In this document: positions 21,766 through 34,035 of the stretch, one piece after another
Layout: each line of letters opens with the position of its first letter
Position numbering within the stretch: position 1 is the first letter of the stretch
NCBI GenBank assembly: GCA_963920765.1
Contig: OY987249.1
Coordinates: 13,764,817 to 13,828,816 of the forward strand
DNA from: Ulota crispa
Taxonomy: Eukaryota > Streptophyta > Bryopsida > Orthotrichales > Orthotrichaceae
Length of the DNA stretch: 64,000 bases
Direction: 5' to 3'
Made by a program: the position numbers and the translations under genes
The notes under the pieces: generated by a model
The model's input: the letters and a program-made list of their open reading frames with translations, nothing else
Told to the model about the DNA's origin: nothing
The model's database searches: none

Positions 21766-23412
21766 TCACTCTTTGACTGCAGTGTCTGCATTTGGTTCAG
21801 CAGCATGTGCCTGCATCAAGTCCACATCATCGACTGTTGAGTGTAAGTTGTTCACTATAGAGTTCTGGAAGTTAGGGTCTTGCATTGCAGGGATTGAGTA
21901 GCCTGGTACAGTAACAGGGTTTAGCACTTCGTTAACCACTTGGCCTCTCGTGCCGGAACCTTCCGGTTCAATCATTTGCAGAGCTTGGGGCCGAGGAGGT
22001 CGATGCACCCTTGGTTGAAAATTAGCAACTCCTAAGCCTTTGCTGAGGACGCTGGTCATGTCTGCAAGACAACTGGCAATGTCTCTTTGTTTTTCAACAG
22101 CCAACCTGGCAATGGAATTCACCTCCTTAACGTTTGTGTAGTACCTTTAGTCTTTTTCCTTCAGGAACTCCATGTTTTTTTTGAAAGGCCTAAATTGCGC
22201 ATCCATCTTTAAACGTTCCATTTCCCGCTAGGATTGGGCAATATTTTGCATTGTGCGCGCCATAGCTTTGCCTGTGCTTCTAGTAGCTTTGGCTATTGAG
22301 ATGTTAGCTGCGATGCTCTTCTTCTTAACGCCGGTATTTCCTTGCGACCTCCCCTTGGAATAACTTGATGTTTCTGAATAACTTATAACTTGGGAGATGA
22401 TGCCGGGAGAGATGCCACTTCCATGCCTAGGGCTTGGAGCACCAGCAGAAAAAGGTGTCCGCATGCTAGCAAACAGAGTGGAAGAGTAGCTATGAGGAGG
22501 GGACGTCAAGCTATTTGGAGATCTGGGAGGACTGTATAGCATATGCAGCCCACCGGGAAGTACTTTGTCTACTAAGTCTGGGTCATCTGTTGCAGTGTAG
22601 TTGGTGTCTTCCTCCATGTTGTCATTGCCTTCTTCATACTCTACATAGTTAGAGTTGTATGCAGAAAGTGTGTCGCGCATGTGAGGTGGGCTCATTGACG
22701 GACGGTCACCGTACCAGCTAGCAATGGCTTGGTAAACTTTGTTGGCAAATTGTTTCAGTAGACCTACTTGCCTTTACTAAGTAGTGGACAGCTCCCAGTA
22801 GTCGGCCGCATTTCTTCCAATTCGTTGGAGGTAATCGGAGATTCTTTTGAACTCTGAAATAGTGAGATTCCACTTTCCCTTGCAGGCTACAGGGTCCCGC
22901 AAGCAAGGGGAGTGATTGGCTCTCATGACATCCTCTGAGGTACGTGACCACTTCGTTGTGTCAAAAGCAAAATTATCTCGTACATCAACAACATTGTCTT
23001 CTTGGACTTGCTGCTCTCTTTTTGAAGCAATGAGGGCTAGTACTTCCATTAAACTCTAGTTTGGTCCACGCTTCTTCTTGGGCTTCTTGCTGCTCTCCCT
23101 AGAAGTGTTGGCTGCAGGTAGAGGTGCCGATCTTGCAAGTCAAGAGCTACTGCCGGGAGTAGGATTTGTAGAGCCTGCCTGCGGAGACAAGTGGATGCGC
23201 GCGGGAACAGTTCAGCTTCCAACTGCAGGGGAGGCATTCAAGCCGGCAGAGGTGTTGAGCGCCTGCACATGTGGAGATGGTACTATGCTCGCAGGACTCA
23301 ATGGTGCACTCCGTGCCGGCGGAGGTTGGACGGGGTTGCCAATCGACGATACGCACATGGTCGGTGGATTGCACATGTTTGATGGAGGGTGGTTCAATTG
23401 GAACCCGGCCAT
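21766..23412 (-). pseudogene. Harbinger accessory Myb/SANT-like protein, decayed
   Basis: A minus-strand frame running from MAGFQLNHPPSNMCNPP near 23412 to 21766, interrupted by about six stops but apparently without frameshifts. The DNA-binding region is at 23049-22777 (FDTTKWSRTSEDVMRANHSP, then ACKGKWNLTISEFKRISDYL, then YWEL), followed by a Ser/Pro-rich linker and a C-terminal helical part (NIAQS, then REMERLKMDAQ). It aligns with the plus-strand gene of the second Harbinger element. In working elements this protein binds subterminal DNA and brings in the nuclease. Confidence 0.75.
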
Positions 23413-24694
23413 TGAGAACCCAACTACCACATGAAGGGAGAATAAAGGGAACTCAGGGGTGCAAAAGAGGGCTAACCGTAATGGCAACTGATTACGTGCA
23501 TGTCAAATTACTTTGCAGAACAACTCAACATTCTGTACATGCGGATCATACAAACTTCTTAAAAAAGACTTTTATTGTGGCATTGGAGTGCGTGGGCGGG
23601 TTTTGCAGGTCAACTGTAGACAACATTGGAAGAGAATAGAGGTGAAGAATGTCAAAGTGAAGAATGATATCATACTGCTAGGAAATAGGTAAAAAGGAGC
23701 TCACTGCTCACTGGGAGACCATGAAGTTGGAGAGGAACAGGTTCTGGCCGGATTGGGGTGTTGTAGCTGTTGGAATTTAACTGATTTTCCATTCTAGTTT
23801 GCTGTGCAGGAATGAGACAACACTTGCACTGCTAGATAGACAGAAGGCAAGACCACAAGACTGAAGGAGGAATAAGTTGTAAGGGGAGTACTTGTTGTTT
23901 GCAAAAGCTCATTTGTAAAATCAATGGGGAACTTGCATGTATAAACACAAGTGGCAGATCATTGAATGACCAATACTACAATGTTTCAAGCACGTAACTT
24001 TGTCAACATTCTCTGGGAAAGGACAAACAATCAGCCTTCAAACAGAGGCAAAGAAGAATTTGAATGTAGGAGAACAAGTTACCAAGTACAAAGGAAGCAT
24101 TCCCAATGAAAAAGAACTTCAAAAAAGCAATGTCGCATTCAATTCAAATAACACAAGGCAATGGAAGCATGATGACTTCAAAGGTTAGAAGATCGTACCT
24201 GGAGAATGCGAAAGAATTGTGGAAGTCGAGGCAGATGTGCTCGGAGGCAACAGGTTGCAAGTTTCTTATGGGCCCGCTGCCTGTGACTGCCGCCGATGAT
24301 GGAGGCGGCGTTGTCACTGCCAAGTAGACAAAAGCAGTAGTTAACAAAAAATGTAGGACAATGGTCCTTTGTAATCAAGGCCTCGAGCCAAGCTTTCCTA
24401 AAACTGCTTCTATGGCTCCAAGAAACCCTCAAATGTACATTTTCTACAAGACTTTGAAGTAAAGTGAATTAGCAAAAAATTGCGGAAATCGTGGATGCTT
24501 ATCTATCTACTTTTCATAAGCACTCAATAACGAGCCTTGTGACGAACCTGCCAAGTAGGAATGGCTCCTAATAACTCTAATAAATGTGAACAGTCCTACA
24601 TTAAACAATTTTACAGCTGCTCTTTCCTTATTTCAATGTACAAGTGTGAAAGGGGCATCATACTAGTTTCTTCAAGTCTTATTATTATCTATGA

Positions 24695-24914
24695 AAAAAA
24701 TGGCGTGTGTGTTGGTTTGATGAATTCATTTTTGGTTTGATATTTGCTTATAAAAATAGAGTTGTGTGTGAGTTTGACCAAAGTGAAAATGTTTAAAAAT
24801 AAAAGTGGAGTATGAATTTGATCAAAGTAAATTTGGAGTAAAAAGTAAATTTGGACAAGTTGTAAATGGAATTTTTTATTAAAAATTTCAACTTGTGCTA
24901 AATGGATGTTTTAA
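24695..24914. repeat. Direct repeat, copy 1 (with 27407-27660)
   Basis: AT-rich segment with GTTTGACCAAAGTGAAAA and CTAAATGGATGTTTT. It aligns in the same orientation with 27407-27660 (GTTTAACCAAAGAAAAAA, CTAAATGGATGCTAAATGG). TTAA element D starts at its right end. Confidence 0.5.
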
Positions 24915-25836
24915 CCCCTAAAGGACCATTGTCCCTTTGGAGGGGGACAAATGGGATTTTGAGCATGTACCTATGGCTAAACTAATTTGCGCAATTTTTT
25001 GGAACTTTTGTTGAAGGTGAGGAATTCAAAGATCTATGTGGAAATGTAATTTTTTCTTCATTCCAACATTTATTGAAGAAGTTATGCATGAAAATCTGGA
25101 AAATGCTGCTCCTCGGGCAACCAAAAACTTCTTTAAAAATTTTATATTTTTCAAACAAGAATCTGAAATAGCTTCTTTAGACTTATATAGACGTGGGGAG
25201 CTTTGAATCATTCAATTTTGATAGATGAGATGAAAGTTAAGAGGAGTTTTTGTTTGCGGGCAGTTCTAGATTCTCTACTCTGAAATAAAGTTTGAAGTCC
25301 TTTATTTTACTCAATTTTCATTACTTTGGAAAAAAACAAAACATAAGGATGTAGATTGTTTATCAAAACATTATAACCCTTGGGATTTGCATTTTTCATT
25401 TTAATAATTAAATTCTTAACAGTTTAGTGTTTTGACTCATTCTCTACATATTTTTACTTACTACTTTTTCCCATGTGTTGTATAGTTCCATTTGATTTGA
25501 AAATTCTCCCACACATACCTAACTTGGTTTTCTACATGGGAAAAATAAACCTCAACTTTGCTTAGAGCAAATTTTTTGATATAGGAGTGGTCAACGGCTT
25601 CTGAAATTTTTGGGCAATACAAAAAGAACTTTTTTCTTCTCTTCACATGTAAATTTCTCACTCCTTTTCATTAGGGATAAGCTCATTTTTTTCCCAAGTA
25701 CCTCATACTATCTATAGCAAGAGCTTATGGTTAGATTTTGAAATATATATATATATATATATACCATTCCTTTCATCCCCCAAAAGTGGCAATTTTCAGT
25801 ATTTTTCACAAAGAAAAGGGCCTGGTCCTTTAGGGG
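24915..25836. mobile_element. TTAA-target (piggyBac-type) element D
   Basis: A 922-bp element with TTAA at 24911-24914 and 25837-25840. Ends are CCCCTAAAGGACCATTGTCC and, in complement, CCCCTAAAGGACCAGGCCC. Its left end matches the complement of the right ends of E and F, including GGTACCTATGGCTAAA or GTACCTATG cores, so D, E and F are one family, with D inverted. It contains an (AT)n run near 25742-25762 and no gene. Confidence 0.8.
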
Positions 25837-26003
25837 TTAAAGGCCTTGGCAACAACAACACAAGTGCACAACAACAAATTAGCAATGTTTACATAATAAA
25901 CCAAGTGAAATCCTAGTATCTAAACAATTTCATGCGCCTTCAAGTGATCAAGTCATGTGTCATAAGGTAACTTTTCATGATAAGGCAACCTAATTGTTAA
26001 GGC

Positions 26004-26049
26004 AACCTAAATGCACTATTTGGTGTACACTAAATAGTGCATTTAGGTT
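26004..26049. repeat. 46-bp near-perfect palindrome
   Basis: Arms of 23 bp (AACCTAAATGCACTATTTG and its complement, with one mismatched pair) meet at GTGTACAC. A shorter AAGGCAACCTAA repeat precedes it at 25981-26010. It could extrude as a cruciform or be a very short foldback element. Confidence 0.85.
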
Positions 26050-26199
26050 ATCCCATACTAATTTCTTGACATTTCACACTGTTTAAATACTTACCAATAT
26101 CTAATATATGTAAAAAAATACCGTATTAGATGAAAAGTAAAATAGAATAGAATACAAGTTTAACTAAATTTTTAAATGGAATAAAGTAAAATTTGGGGG

Positions 26200-26380
26200 C
26201 ATGGAGTAGAGAGCACAGGGATAGGATGCATAGGAATAGGAGGCACAGGGATTGGAGACACAAGGATAGGAGGTACAAGGATAGGGGGGCACAAAAATAA
26301 GAGGTTTAGGAATAGAGAGGCACAGAGATAGGGGGCATAAGGATAAGAAGCATAAGAATAGGGGGGCACAAGGATAAGAT
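26200..26380. repeat. Minisatellite with units of about 16 bp
   Basis: About ten imperfect AGGAGGCACAAGGATA-like units. They keep the minus strand open as a Pro/Ile/Val-rich frame, which I treat as a repeat artefact. Confidence 0.85.
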
Positions 26381-26956
26381 TGCTATTGCACAATTTGTAT
26401 ATTGCAAGCATTTATTTGTTGCCTCCTTTGGTACAATAGGTACGTAATCTAGTTATACTATAGTAACTTTTGTTACTAGTTATTATGATAGATAATGGAG
26501 GAAGCAAGCAATGGTTGAGCGTAACAACAAGTTCTAAAATTAGGGAGCAAAAAATCTAGAAGTTTAGAAAAAATCAAGAATTATCTATATTATAGGAAAA
26601 ATGCTTGGGGAGGTGACTCTCCAATTTTTAGTAAACTACGTGAGATAAAAATAGAGTTAATTTTATTCATTGGAGGTAAATTTTATATTTTTGTTAGAAA
26701 TACCATAGCACCAAAAATATGTCTATTACTTCATTACATGTAAAATAGGGTGGTGAATAATGCCTTCATTTTAGAATTCCATAGAAAGAAATAGGGTATG
26801 AAACATAGGATCTTCTAAAAAGTATTTAGTATGATGAGTTTGATTAATATTGTTTAACAAGTTTGAATGAAAAGTTAAATATGTTATGTCCAAGTTTTGA
26901 AAAGAATGGAGGGAAGTTTGTTCAGAAATACTTCGACATCTAGGCTAGAGCGTGCA

Positions 26957-27085
26957 AGCTTGTGTGTGATGTGGGATTGTGATAGGTTCTTTGCTTAAGC
27001 TTATGTGTGGTGGGGAACTATAATTGGTTGTTTGCATAAAATTGTGTGTGGTGTGGGACCGATTGGTTGTTTGCTTTAGCTTCAT
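26957..27085. repeat. Three tandem copies of a 42-50 bp unit
   Basis: The shared core is GCTTRTGTGTGRTGTGGGA followed by a GATTGGTTGTTTGC-like segment. Confidence 0.6.
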
Positions 27086-27406
27086 GTTCTTTGTTGCATT
27101 TTCTCATTCAAAAGTGTTTTTTTGTAATTCAAATGCTTATAAGGGCCAAAGTCCTTTATAAACCCATTGTATACACATAATATTTTCTTATGATACTTTT
27201 ATGTTTGTAAAAAAAATAAGGTTTGAAAAATTAGGTCATATAACCATTTAGAAATAAGCATAGGGTACCCTAAAATACACTAAAGTAACTTTTTATCTAA
27301 AGAAAGGGACAAAAACATTACCTTAAAAAATCTAAATACCCCCCATTTAATTACCCCATTATTGCAGGTGGTATCCAAGCATAAAAGGGTGTGACCCCCC
27401 CTAAGA

Positions 27407-27660
27407 AAAAATGGCTTGAGTGCGTGTGTGTGCACCTGCATGTCTATTGGTTAGATGAATGTATTTTTAGTTTGATGTCTGCTTAAAATTAGAGAGGAGT
27501 ACAAGTTTAACCAAAGAAAAAAAATGAAAAATAGAGTACAAAACAAGTTTAATCAAAGTAAAATTTGAACAAATCTAAAAGTGCCAAAGTAATAAATGAG
27601 TTTTTTTTGGTATAAATATCAACATATGCTAAATGGATGCTAAATGGATTTTTTTAAATT
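27407..27660. repeat. Direct repeat, copy 2 (with 24695-24914)
   Basis: Same order of motifs as the first copy, about 2.7 kb away in the same orientation. It lacks a TTAA element at the corresponding end. Confidence 0.5.
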
Positions 27661-27748
27661 TTTTACACAAATCTTAACTTATGCTAAATGGAGGCACCAT
27701 CACTTATTTAGCTTAGCTAAATGGGTTTACCAACAAATATTTAAAGAA

Positions 27749-27865
27749 AAAATGAAGTTTTCTCAGCAAATTGTGAAAAGTGCAATTTGGAAATCTTAAG
27801 GTGGCAAGGGACTTGACTCTAGCGTCCACCACGTCATATGTATTCCTAGAAGCTTCTCACTAAAA
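27749..27865. repeat. Diverged copy of the PEX11 upstream region
   Basis: Aligns with about 18907-19032: AAATGAAGTTTTCTCAGCAA versus AAACGAAGTTTTGTTAAGAA, then ATTGTGAAAAGTG, GACTCTA, CCACGTCATAT and TAGAAGCTTCTCACTA, in the same order and orientation. The CACGTCA box is kept; the neighbouring CACGTG is lost. No PEX11 exon follows. Either the promoter was duplicated or both are copies of one dispersed repeat. Confidence 0.65.
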
Positions 27866-27969
27866 CTAAGAGCATGTCTCGCCACCAATGAAATGAGCCT
27901 TGGAGATAGGTTCATTGCTAACTTATAATGGCTTGCAGAATTTGAATCTTCAACAACACTCAACTTGCT

Positions 27970-29550
27970 AGTCAACTTGATTTAATTAAAAAATTATTAA
28001 TCATAATGTATTATAGTGTAAAGAAAGGAAGTATTTATGACATGCCAATGAAAACTAATTGTAAATGGAAAATGTTGGATTTTAGTTAGTTAAGTTGATG
28101 TCTTTTCTTTGAATGTTAATTCTACTTGCAAGATGAGCTCAATCAAATGTAGAGTGGCATGAAAGAGATTACTTAACTTGTTCAATTATAAGGATTGAAA
28201 TTGTGAAAACTTTAGACAAGTTCATGGTCCATTGTTAGCTTCAAACCAACAACTTTTTGCATTGACATTTCATTGGTGAAGCATTTAAACCAATTATAAA
28301 GCATTTATGTAATTATGAACTTTCCATGTCTTTACACATTGAAAATTTTGTAATGTTTTTGAAATGTGTCATTTCCTTGGTTTTGCATTTATTTATTTAT
28401 TTTGCCATATCTCTTAATGTTTTACAATTAGCTCTAAATGTATTGCTACATATCAAAGGAATTAGTTCAGGTTATTACTTTTGGATTTTGCTTAATCTAT
28501 ATTGAGTTGAATGTGGCATGGCATTTAACGTTAAACAACCAAATTGCTTCATGTGCAACAATCTTGTTGATGTTTGCACTCACAACAAGACAATTACAAA
28601 AGTTCAGCTTACAATGCTTGACAAAAAGCTGAAAAACAAAGCTTCTGAATTGGAGTGTTTTTTGGATGTGATCAATCCAAAATTTGATGGCCACCTAAGT
28701 TTTTGAAGGCACTTTGGTTAGGAGGATTGAAAATTCAATAAAAATGAGGAGATTCCTACTCAACCAACTTAAGCAAGGTATTATGCAAAAGCCCCTCAAA
28801 TTTTCACTACAAAGTCAAGTCCTAGACTCATTATAAACAATTTAAATGCAAAAATCCATGAAGTACATAGAGTGGCAAAGTGTCAAGTACCATCGCCAGT
28901 TGAACAAAAAGAATGGACGACTCCTAAGTGTCAAGTACCATTGCCAATAGAACAAAAAGAATGGATGACTCCTATTAAAATGTGACTTATGATTATAACT
29001 AAAGTTTCTTACATTCTTTCTAAAAAAACAACTCTCCAAGTAGCAACAATGCCAAGCAACTTTACTACCCAAACATACCAAGGAAACCTCTTTCATCATT
29101 AACTCTCCTATATCTAAATGTGGTGAGTGTAGTTATATATAATTAATTTATCATCACAATATTGTGATTTATCCATGTTTGATACAATGTAGTAGGTGTC
29201 ACGCTTTAACTATTTGTACGCCTAAAATTGACTCAACAACTCAGATATCACATTTGGGTTAATGGAAATTTATCCACAAAGTATACACAAGAAGTCCACT
29301 TGAAAAATCAATAAAAAAAATCTTAAAAAAGAGAACAATAGATCAATCTCAAAATGTGATGCCCATCTCAAAATGTGATGCTCAAACACATCTAATCCAA
29401 TGCATCCATCCATACAACTAGAAGTATAAACATACTATTCTTAAAACTTTGCTTGACATTGCTTTAAACTTGTCTAAATAGAAAAGCTAAAAATGTTGCG
29501 ACAAAAAAATTTAAAAAAAAAATGCAAGTTGTGCAAGTAGTGTGCTTCTA
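27970..29550 (-). repeat. Inverted duplicate of DNA downstream of the PPR gene
   Basis: Reads in reverse order against 56520-57760: GGACCATGAACTTGT, AAGCATTGTAAGCT, CAATTTGGTTG, CATCACATTTTGAG and GGATGGATGCATTGGAT words occur in both with complementary orientation and matching order. A tandem copy of TCTCAAAATGTGATGC is present at 29347-29384 and of AGTGTCAAGTACCATYGCC at 28887-28945. Confidence 0.8.
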
Positions 29551-29608
29551 GATACTTCACTTTGAAGTTCTCTACTAGAATTTGTGAGACAAAATAGGAA
29601 GGAACTTT

Positions 29609-29795
29609 AAACCCTAAACCCTAAACCCTCTATACTTGGCGCATGTCGACATCTTCTTGTGGAAGAGACGAGGTTTGCCAAACAACAGAGATGGTGCCTT
29701 CGACGAGACGGGTGTAACGGCGCATCCATTGCCACTACCACTTGTTGTTTGCTATGTAGGACTTCATCTGCTCTGGCGTCCATCCGAGAGGCTTG
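29609..29795 (-). pseudogene. Inverted fragment of the EMB976-like PPR gene (exon 2 end and start of intron 2)
   Basis: The minus strand from about 29795 to 29609 matches 46866-47040 closely: CCAGAGCAGATGAAGTCCTA, GCGCCGTTACACCCGTC, GGCAAACCTCGTCTCTTCCA, GACATGCGCCA, then telomere-like TTTAGGG units and AAAGTTC. A TGG-CAG pair in the parent is TGG-TAG here, so the frame is broken. It includes the donor region (GT changed by mutation) and intron sequence, so it arose from DNA duplication, not from mRNA. Confidence 0.85.
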
Positions 29796-29949
29796 ATTCT
29801 GTGTGTTGGCAACCGATGTGAAGCTCCGTTTCTGAGCTTTCGGCATCTGTGTTTGAAGCCACGCTTGCTGCAGCTGTGCTGCAAGTGGCGAAACCTCCCC
29901 TGACCCTCCTCCCGGTGATCTCCCATGCTTCCTCTCTGCCATGGCTATA

Positions 29950-30720
29950 TTAACTACGTACCTGCAAGTTTAATTATCTTTCAAACACATGACCTCTCCA
30001 GCAAAGATCTATCAATCCTTTCAAGTCCTATATAGCTCTTTCCTTTTTTCTTGCTGTCACTGCATACCTTTCTCATATGGCTGCCTACAGTACCCTCATG
30101 CTCATACAAGTCCCTCTCCTCCAGTGGTTTCTCTTTACTTCAACACCTAATTGATTCGAACAAATCTCCTGCCTTTCTTCCCAAAAATTCCTGCGATCAC
30201 GAACAACGAAGACAAATCATAAATCTTTAGAAAGCCACTGCAAGATTCTAAGAGTCGTACCAAACTCCTTCTAAAGCATGACAACCATGGCACTCAAGAT
30301 CTCAGACGCGTGCATGGCCGGCACCAAAGGCATATGACTGTCATATTCATATCAATGGCAAAACCTTAAGAAACTGGCACTATTGCAGTCCTCCAGATCC
30401 ACACTAGTTCTACTTATATAATCTCTGTGCACTTGAATGTCAAAACCTTGAAGACACAATGACATATATTACCATGAGGAAACAATTCTCCATCGACTCA
30501 ACAATAAACAGTAATTGAGCATACATATCTGACACATCAATCCCAAACCCCCCATGCAAACAACATAGACCAGCTAGCAAACGACGACCACCACGAATAT
30601 TAATACCGTACCAGAAATGAGCATTTTCTCCCCGAACTGGCAACCTACACCAAAAGTCTTCACGAGAAGGAAAAAAATACTATCCTAGCAAAATATAGTT
30701 ACAAAAATCGATATAGAACC
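29950..30720. other. Gene-free stretch
   Basis: Unremarkable intergenic sequence; no gene or repeat that I can support. Confidence 0.4.
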
Positions 30721-30724
30721 CTCG

Positions 30725-31290
30725 CTTCAACTAAAATAATAACGTTCTCTATTTAGAAAGAAGTATCTGCCATTCGGGAAAAAGAAACCAGAGAGGTGCA
30801 ACTCAAATTCAATCATTGCCTGAATCTTCCAGCATCCGTGCTTCAAAATCCCTTTCGAGTACAAGAAAACGCAAGCAGCACTATCACAGTTGTGCCAGAG
30901 TGTACATGTCAAAGCAATTTTGACCCTATAAGAATTTTAAAAAATGCCAGGCGACTCCACTAGTCAACTAACAACAACAAAAATTGTATAAAGCAAATAT
31001 TTGCCTTGGCTACAAACGTCTACTAAATCTGCTTCAAAAGCAATCGGCTAAAACACTAATACTCCCTCGTTAGAAGAAGTAACATGCCATTCAAAATATA
31101 TAAACCAGGAAAGTGGAACCTAAACTCTATCTACCACCTTCTTCAAGGTTAAAAATACCTTTTGGTTTGAATGAAGTAGCAAAAATTCTAAAACTCCCGC
31201 GTTAAAAGAAGCAACATGCCAGTTTAGAAAAAAAACCGGGATGACGGAACCTAAACTCTATCATTGACCTTCATCTTTAGGCTTCAAAAT
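30725..31290. repeat. Three diverged direct copies of a unit of about 120 bp
   Basis: Copies near 30738, 31052 and 31180 share ACTCCCTCGTTAGAAGAAGT or variants, AACATGCCA, then ACCAGGAAAGTGGAACCTAA or variants, CTCTATC and an end near CTTCAAAAT. Confidence 0.65.
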
Positions 31291-31319
31291 AATTTACATA
31301 ATACAAGAAGAATTCTTAA

Positions 31320-32271
31320 CCCCTAAAAGCCCAAGCCCATTTTTTTGTGAAGATCACTCAAAACTGCCACTTTTGGCGGAGTGAGGAGAAATGTAATTTT
31401 TCCTTTTTTCTAGAAATCCAACCGTAAGATCTTGCCCTAGACAATGGGAGGTACTTATGCAAAAAAAATTAGCTCATTCTAGATGGTGAGGAGTGACATA
31501 TTCACATAAAAAGTGAAAACAAAAAAGTTTTTTTCACTGCTGCTCAGAAATTTGAAAAGCCTTTGACGGCTCCTATATCAAAAAATTTGCTCTATGCAAA
31601 GTTGAGGTTTATTTTTTGCATGTAGAAGACCAAGTTAGGTAAATGTGGGAGAATTTTAAATGAAACAAAGGTGAGGATCATACTTTGTAAAATCTTGCAA
31701 TGCCATAAAGTCATGAAATTTGCATATACACTAGGCAAAATTAGAGGATTTATGTAAAATTCAAAAACCCAAATTTCTTTAATCCAAATGGTGAAAACCA
31801 AGGAAGCTTAGTCTACTACAACTTGCAAGAAAAAAAGGTCAAAAAACAAATACACGAAGAGCTCAAAAAAGTAAAGATAAAAGTTTTACAAGGGAGAAAA
31901 AGAATGGAGGTTTGGGAGTGCCATACCTACCCGTAAACTAAAACTTCTCATAACTTTCATCTCATCTATCAAAATTGAATGATTCAAAACTTCCCAAATA
32001 CAAAAAAATTTAAAGAACCAATTTCAAAATTTTATTTAAAAAAGTTGCATTTACTTTTTTTTTTTTTCTACCCGATTCTCCCCTATTTTTTAGTTATTCA
32101 TGCATAACTTCTACAGTAATTGTCAAAATGAAGAAAAAAATATACCCGCATGTAGGTCTTCACATTTCCCACCTTGAATAAAAGTTTCAAAAAATTATAC
32201 AAAGTAATTTAGCCATAGGTACCTGCCCAAAATCCCATTTGTCCCCCGAGGGGACAATGGACCTTTAGGGG
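31320..32271. mobile_element. TTAA-target (piggyBac-type) element E
   Basis: A 952-bp element with TTAA at 31316-31319 and 32272-32275. Ends are CCCCTAAAAGCCCAAGCCC and, in complement, CCCCTAAAGGTCCATTGTCC. Its body aligns with F in the same orientation (GTAGAAGACCAAGTTAGGTA, CTATATCAAAAAATTTGCTC) and with D inverted. No gene. Confidence 0.8.
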
Positions 32272-34035
32272 TTAAGCTGGCTAAGTGCTTGCAAAACAAA
32301 ATCAAAGCAACTTTGAACCTCAAACTTTTGAAGGAAAATTTAAAAAAGAGCCTTAAGTCCCATTTGCACTTGGCATTAGTATTTAGAAAAAACCGCTGGT
32401 CTAAGGTGTGACATACGGAGGTGTTCCCACCAGCCAGGAGTTTTACACCCCGAGCCTACATGGCTGCAAAGGTGGCAGGGCTTTAAAGGCGATTTTTTAA
32501 GAAAGCAAAAGATAATTTCTAGGAAAGCTAGAACTAACATGCAAACTTTTTGCAACCTTAAATCTAGACAAAACTAGACATTTGAGGAATTGGTGGGCTC
32601 CGGACGGCGCTATCATGTACTGGCAGCCTCAACGATTAGTTACAAAAATGCGGCCGTTAAAAATCCCTGGAAGTCCGGTTTTATTCCCCCGCCATTGCTA
32701 GGGCTGCTTTGATGCCGTACGTACGAGGCGGCTGGCACTTGACACATAAGTATAGAAGAATGTTTACACTTTTGCAGTGCATTCTAAGCTTTGCTCCTAT
32801 TGTTCACAGGGATTTGACTGTTGCATTGAAAAGTGGAGGTTTTCAGGTATGTTGCTGACTTCAGCTTGTCTTTCAATATTTGCATTGCATTGCTAGAGAT
32901 GTAGAGAGAACATGACTGCCATGAAGTTTTGTTGCTTTTAGAATTTCTTTAATTTCAATTAGCATTGCACTAGATCACAGCAATGGCATGTTCAAATGCA
33001 AAATAGCCAAGGTGAGAAAAAAAAAAGACTCACTAGGTAGTCCGTATTGCTATTCCATTTCTGAGGAGCAAATGCTGCATTATCACATATCACCATCATA
33101 CTTCGTGATGAGCACGCTTCAATACTAAGTACCCCTAGAGACCATGTACTTGGAGTCACCAACTAGTGACACAAATGTTTATTTGAATTTCTGAATGCCC
33201 TATGTTACAGCAACATAGACCCGTGATTGCATAGCATTCATTGGGTTGCAATGCTATGTAAAAAAATGCTTGTAATTGCTAGACATTGTGCTAGACATTG
33301 ATACTTCAAGACGTTTGTTTGGCGTCTATACCCTTCTGGTCGTCAGCAAGTTACTGAGACGCTGATAACATGGAGAACCACCTACACTCTGGAAGGTACA
33401 ACATTCCAACTTGGCCTGCCGTGCTGGCTCCTCCGCCTGTCGCCATCGCTCCTCACCATGTCGCATTGCCATTGAATGGTAAGTTCTAGCTTTTATGACT
33501 TCCATACTTTTTATTTGTTTAAGCATAATTGGAGGTACATGTTACAAGAACAAGGAGGAAACAATTTGTTTGAATTCATAGCTATGTTGAGTTTCACTTA
33601 CACCTGTGACGAATACATGTCATGTGGTTACCACTCCTTCCTCGAATGGTGAAATGTTTGTCATTGTTTTGTTTCATTGTAATTTGCGATCCTTAGTAAA
33701 TAGAAGTCGAGTGACTAACGAGAGGCTCTCAAGCTCTGCGCTCAACTGTTACAACTCAACCTGACCTGCAAAAAACACAAAAACCCTCCGATGGTGTAAT
33801 GAGTTAACTTGTACTCTGCATTGAAAGTGGTTTGGTTAAGGAATCTCACGTTTTCTTCTTGTAATCATGCTGCAGCAGGTCTCCCACTTGCCAGTTTCCA
33901 ATTTGGCCGGCCTCCTACACCTATGAGGGGCCATGGCAATGGCATGCGGCCACACATGGTGCCTCGTCCAGGTCATGTGGCCCCAGTTCTCTTGCTCCTT
34001 CTTGCGGGTCGCCCTCTACCACCAACCTAGCACCT

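Larger units (their letters stand above)
19062..24657. mobile_element. PIF/Harbinger transposon 1, 5.6 kb, with both genes
   Basis: Terminal inverted repeats TGCCCCTTTCGCACTCGT (left) and TGCCCCTTTCACACTTGT (complement of the right end) are flanked by a 3-bp duplication TCA at 19059-19061 and 24658-24660. Inside are a DDE nuclease gene (plus) and a Myb/SANT-like gene (minus), converging as usual in this superfamily. Both genes are decayed, so the copy is not autonomous. It is related to, but of a different subfamily from, the element at 32356-38117. Confidence 0.9.

Noticed and set aside
26172-26411. Minus-strand Pro-rich frame (PPILVPPILVSPIPVPPIPM)
   Set aside because: It is the translation of a 16-bp minisatellite.
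29607-29942. 111-codon minus-strand open frame as a gene
   Set aside because: Its C-terminal half is an out-of-frame reading of the duplicated PPR exon-2 fragment.
33326-33526. Short minus-strand open frame inside Harbinger element 2
   Set aside because: It is in the non-coding 5' part of the element and has no relative in element 1.
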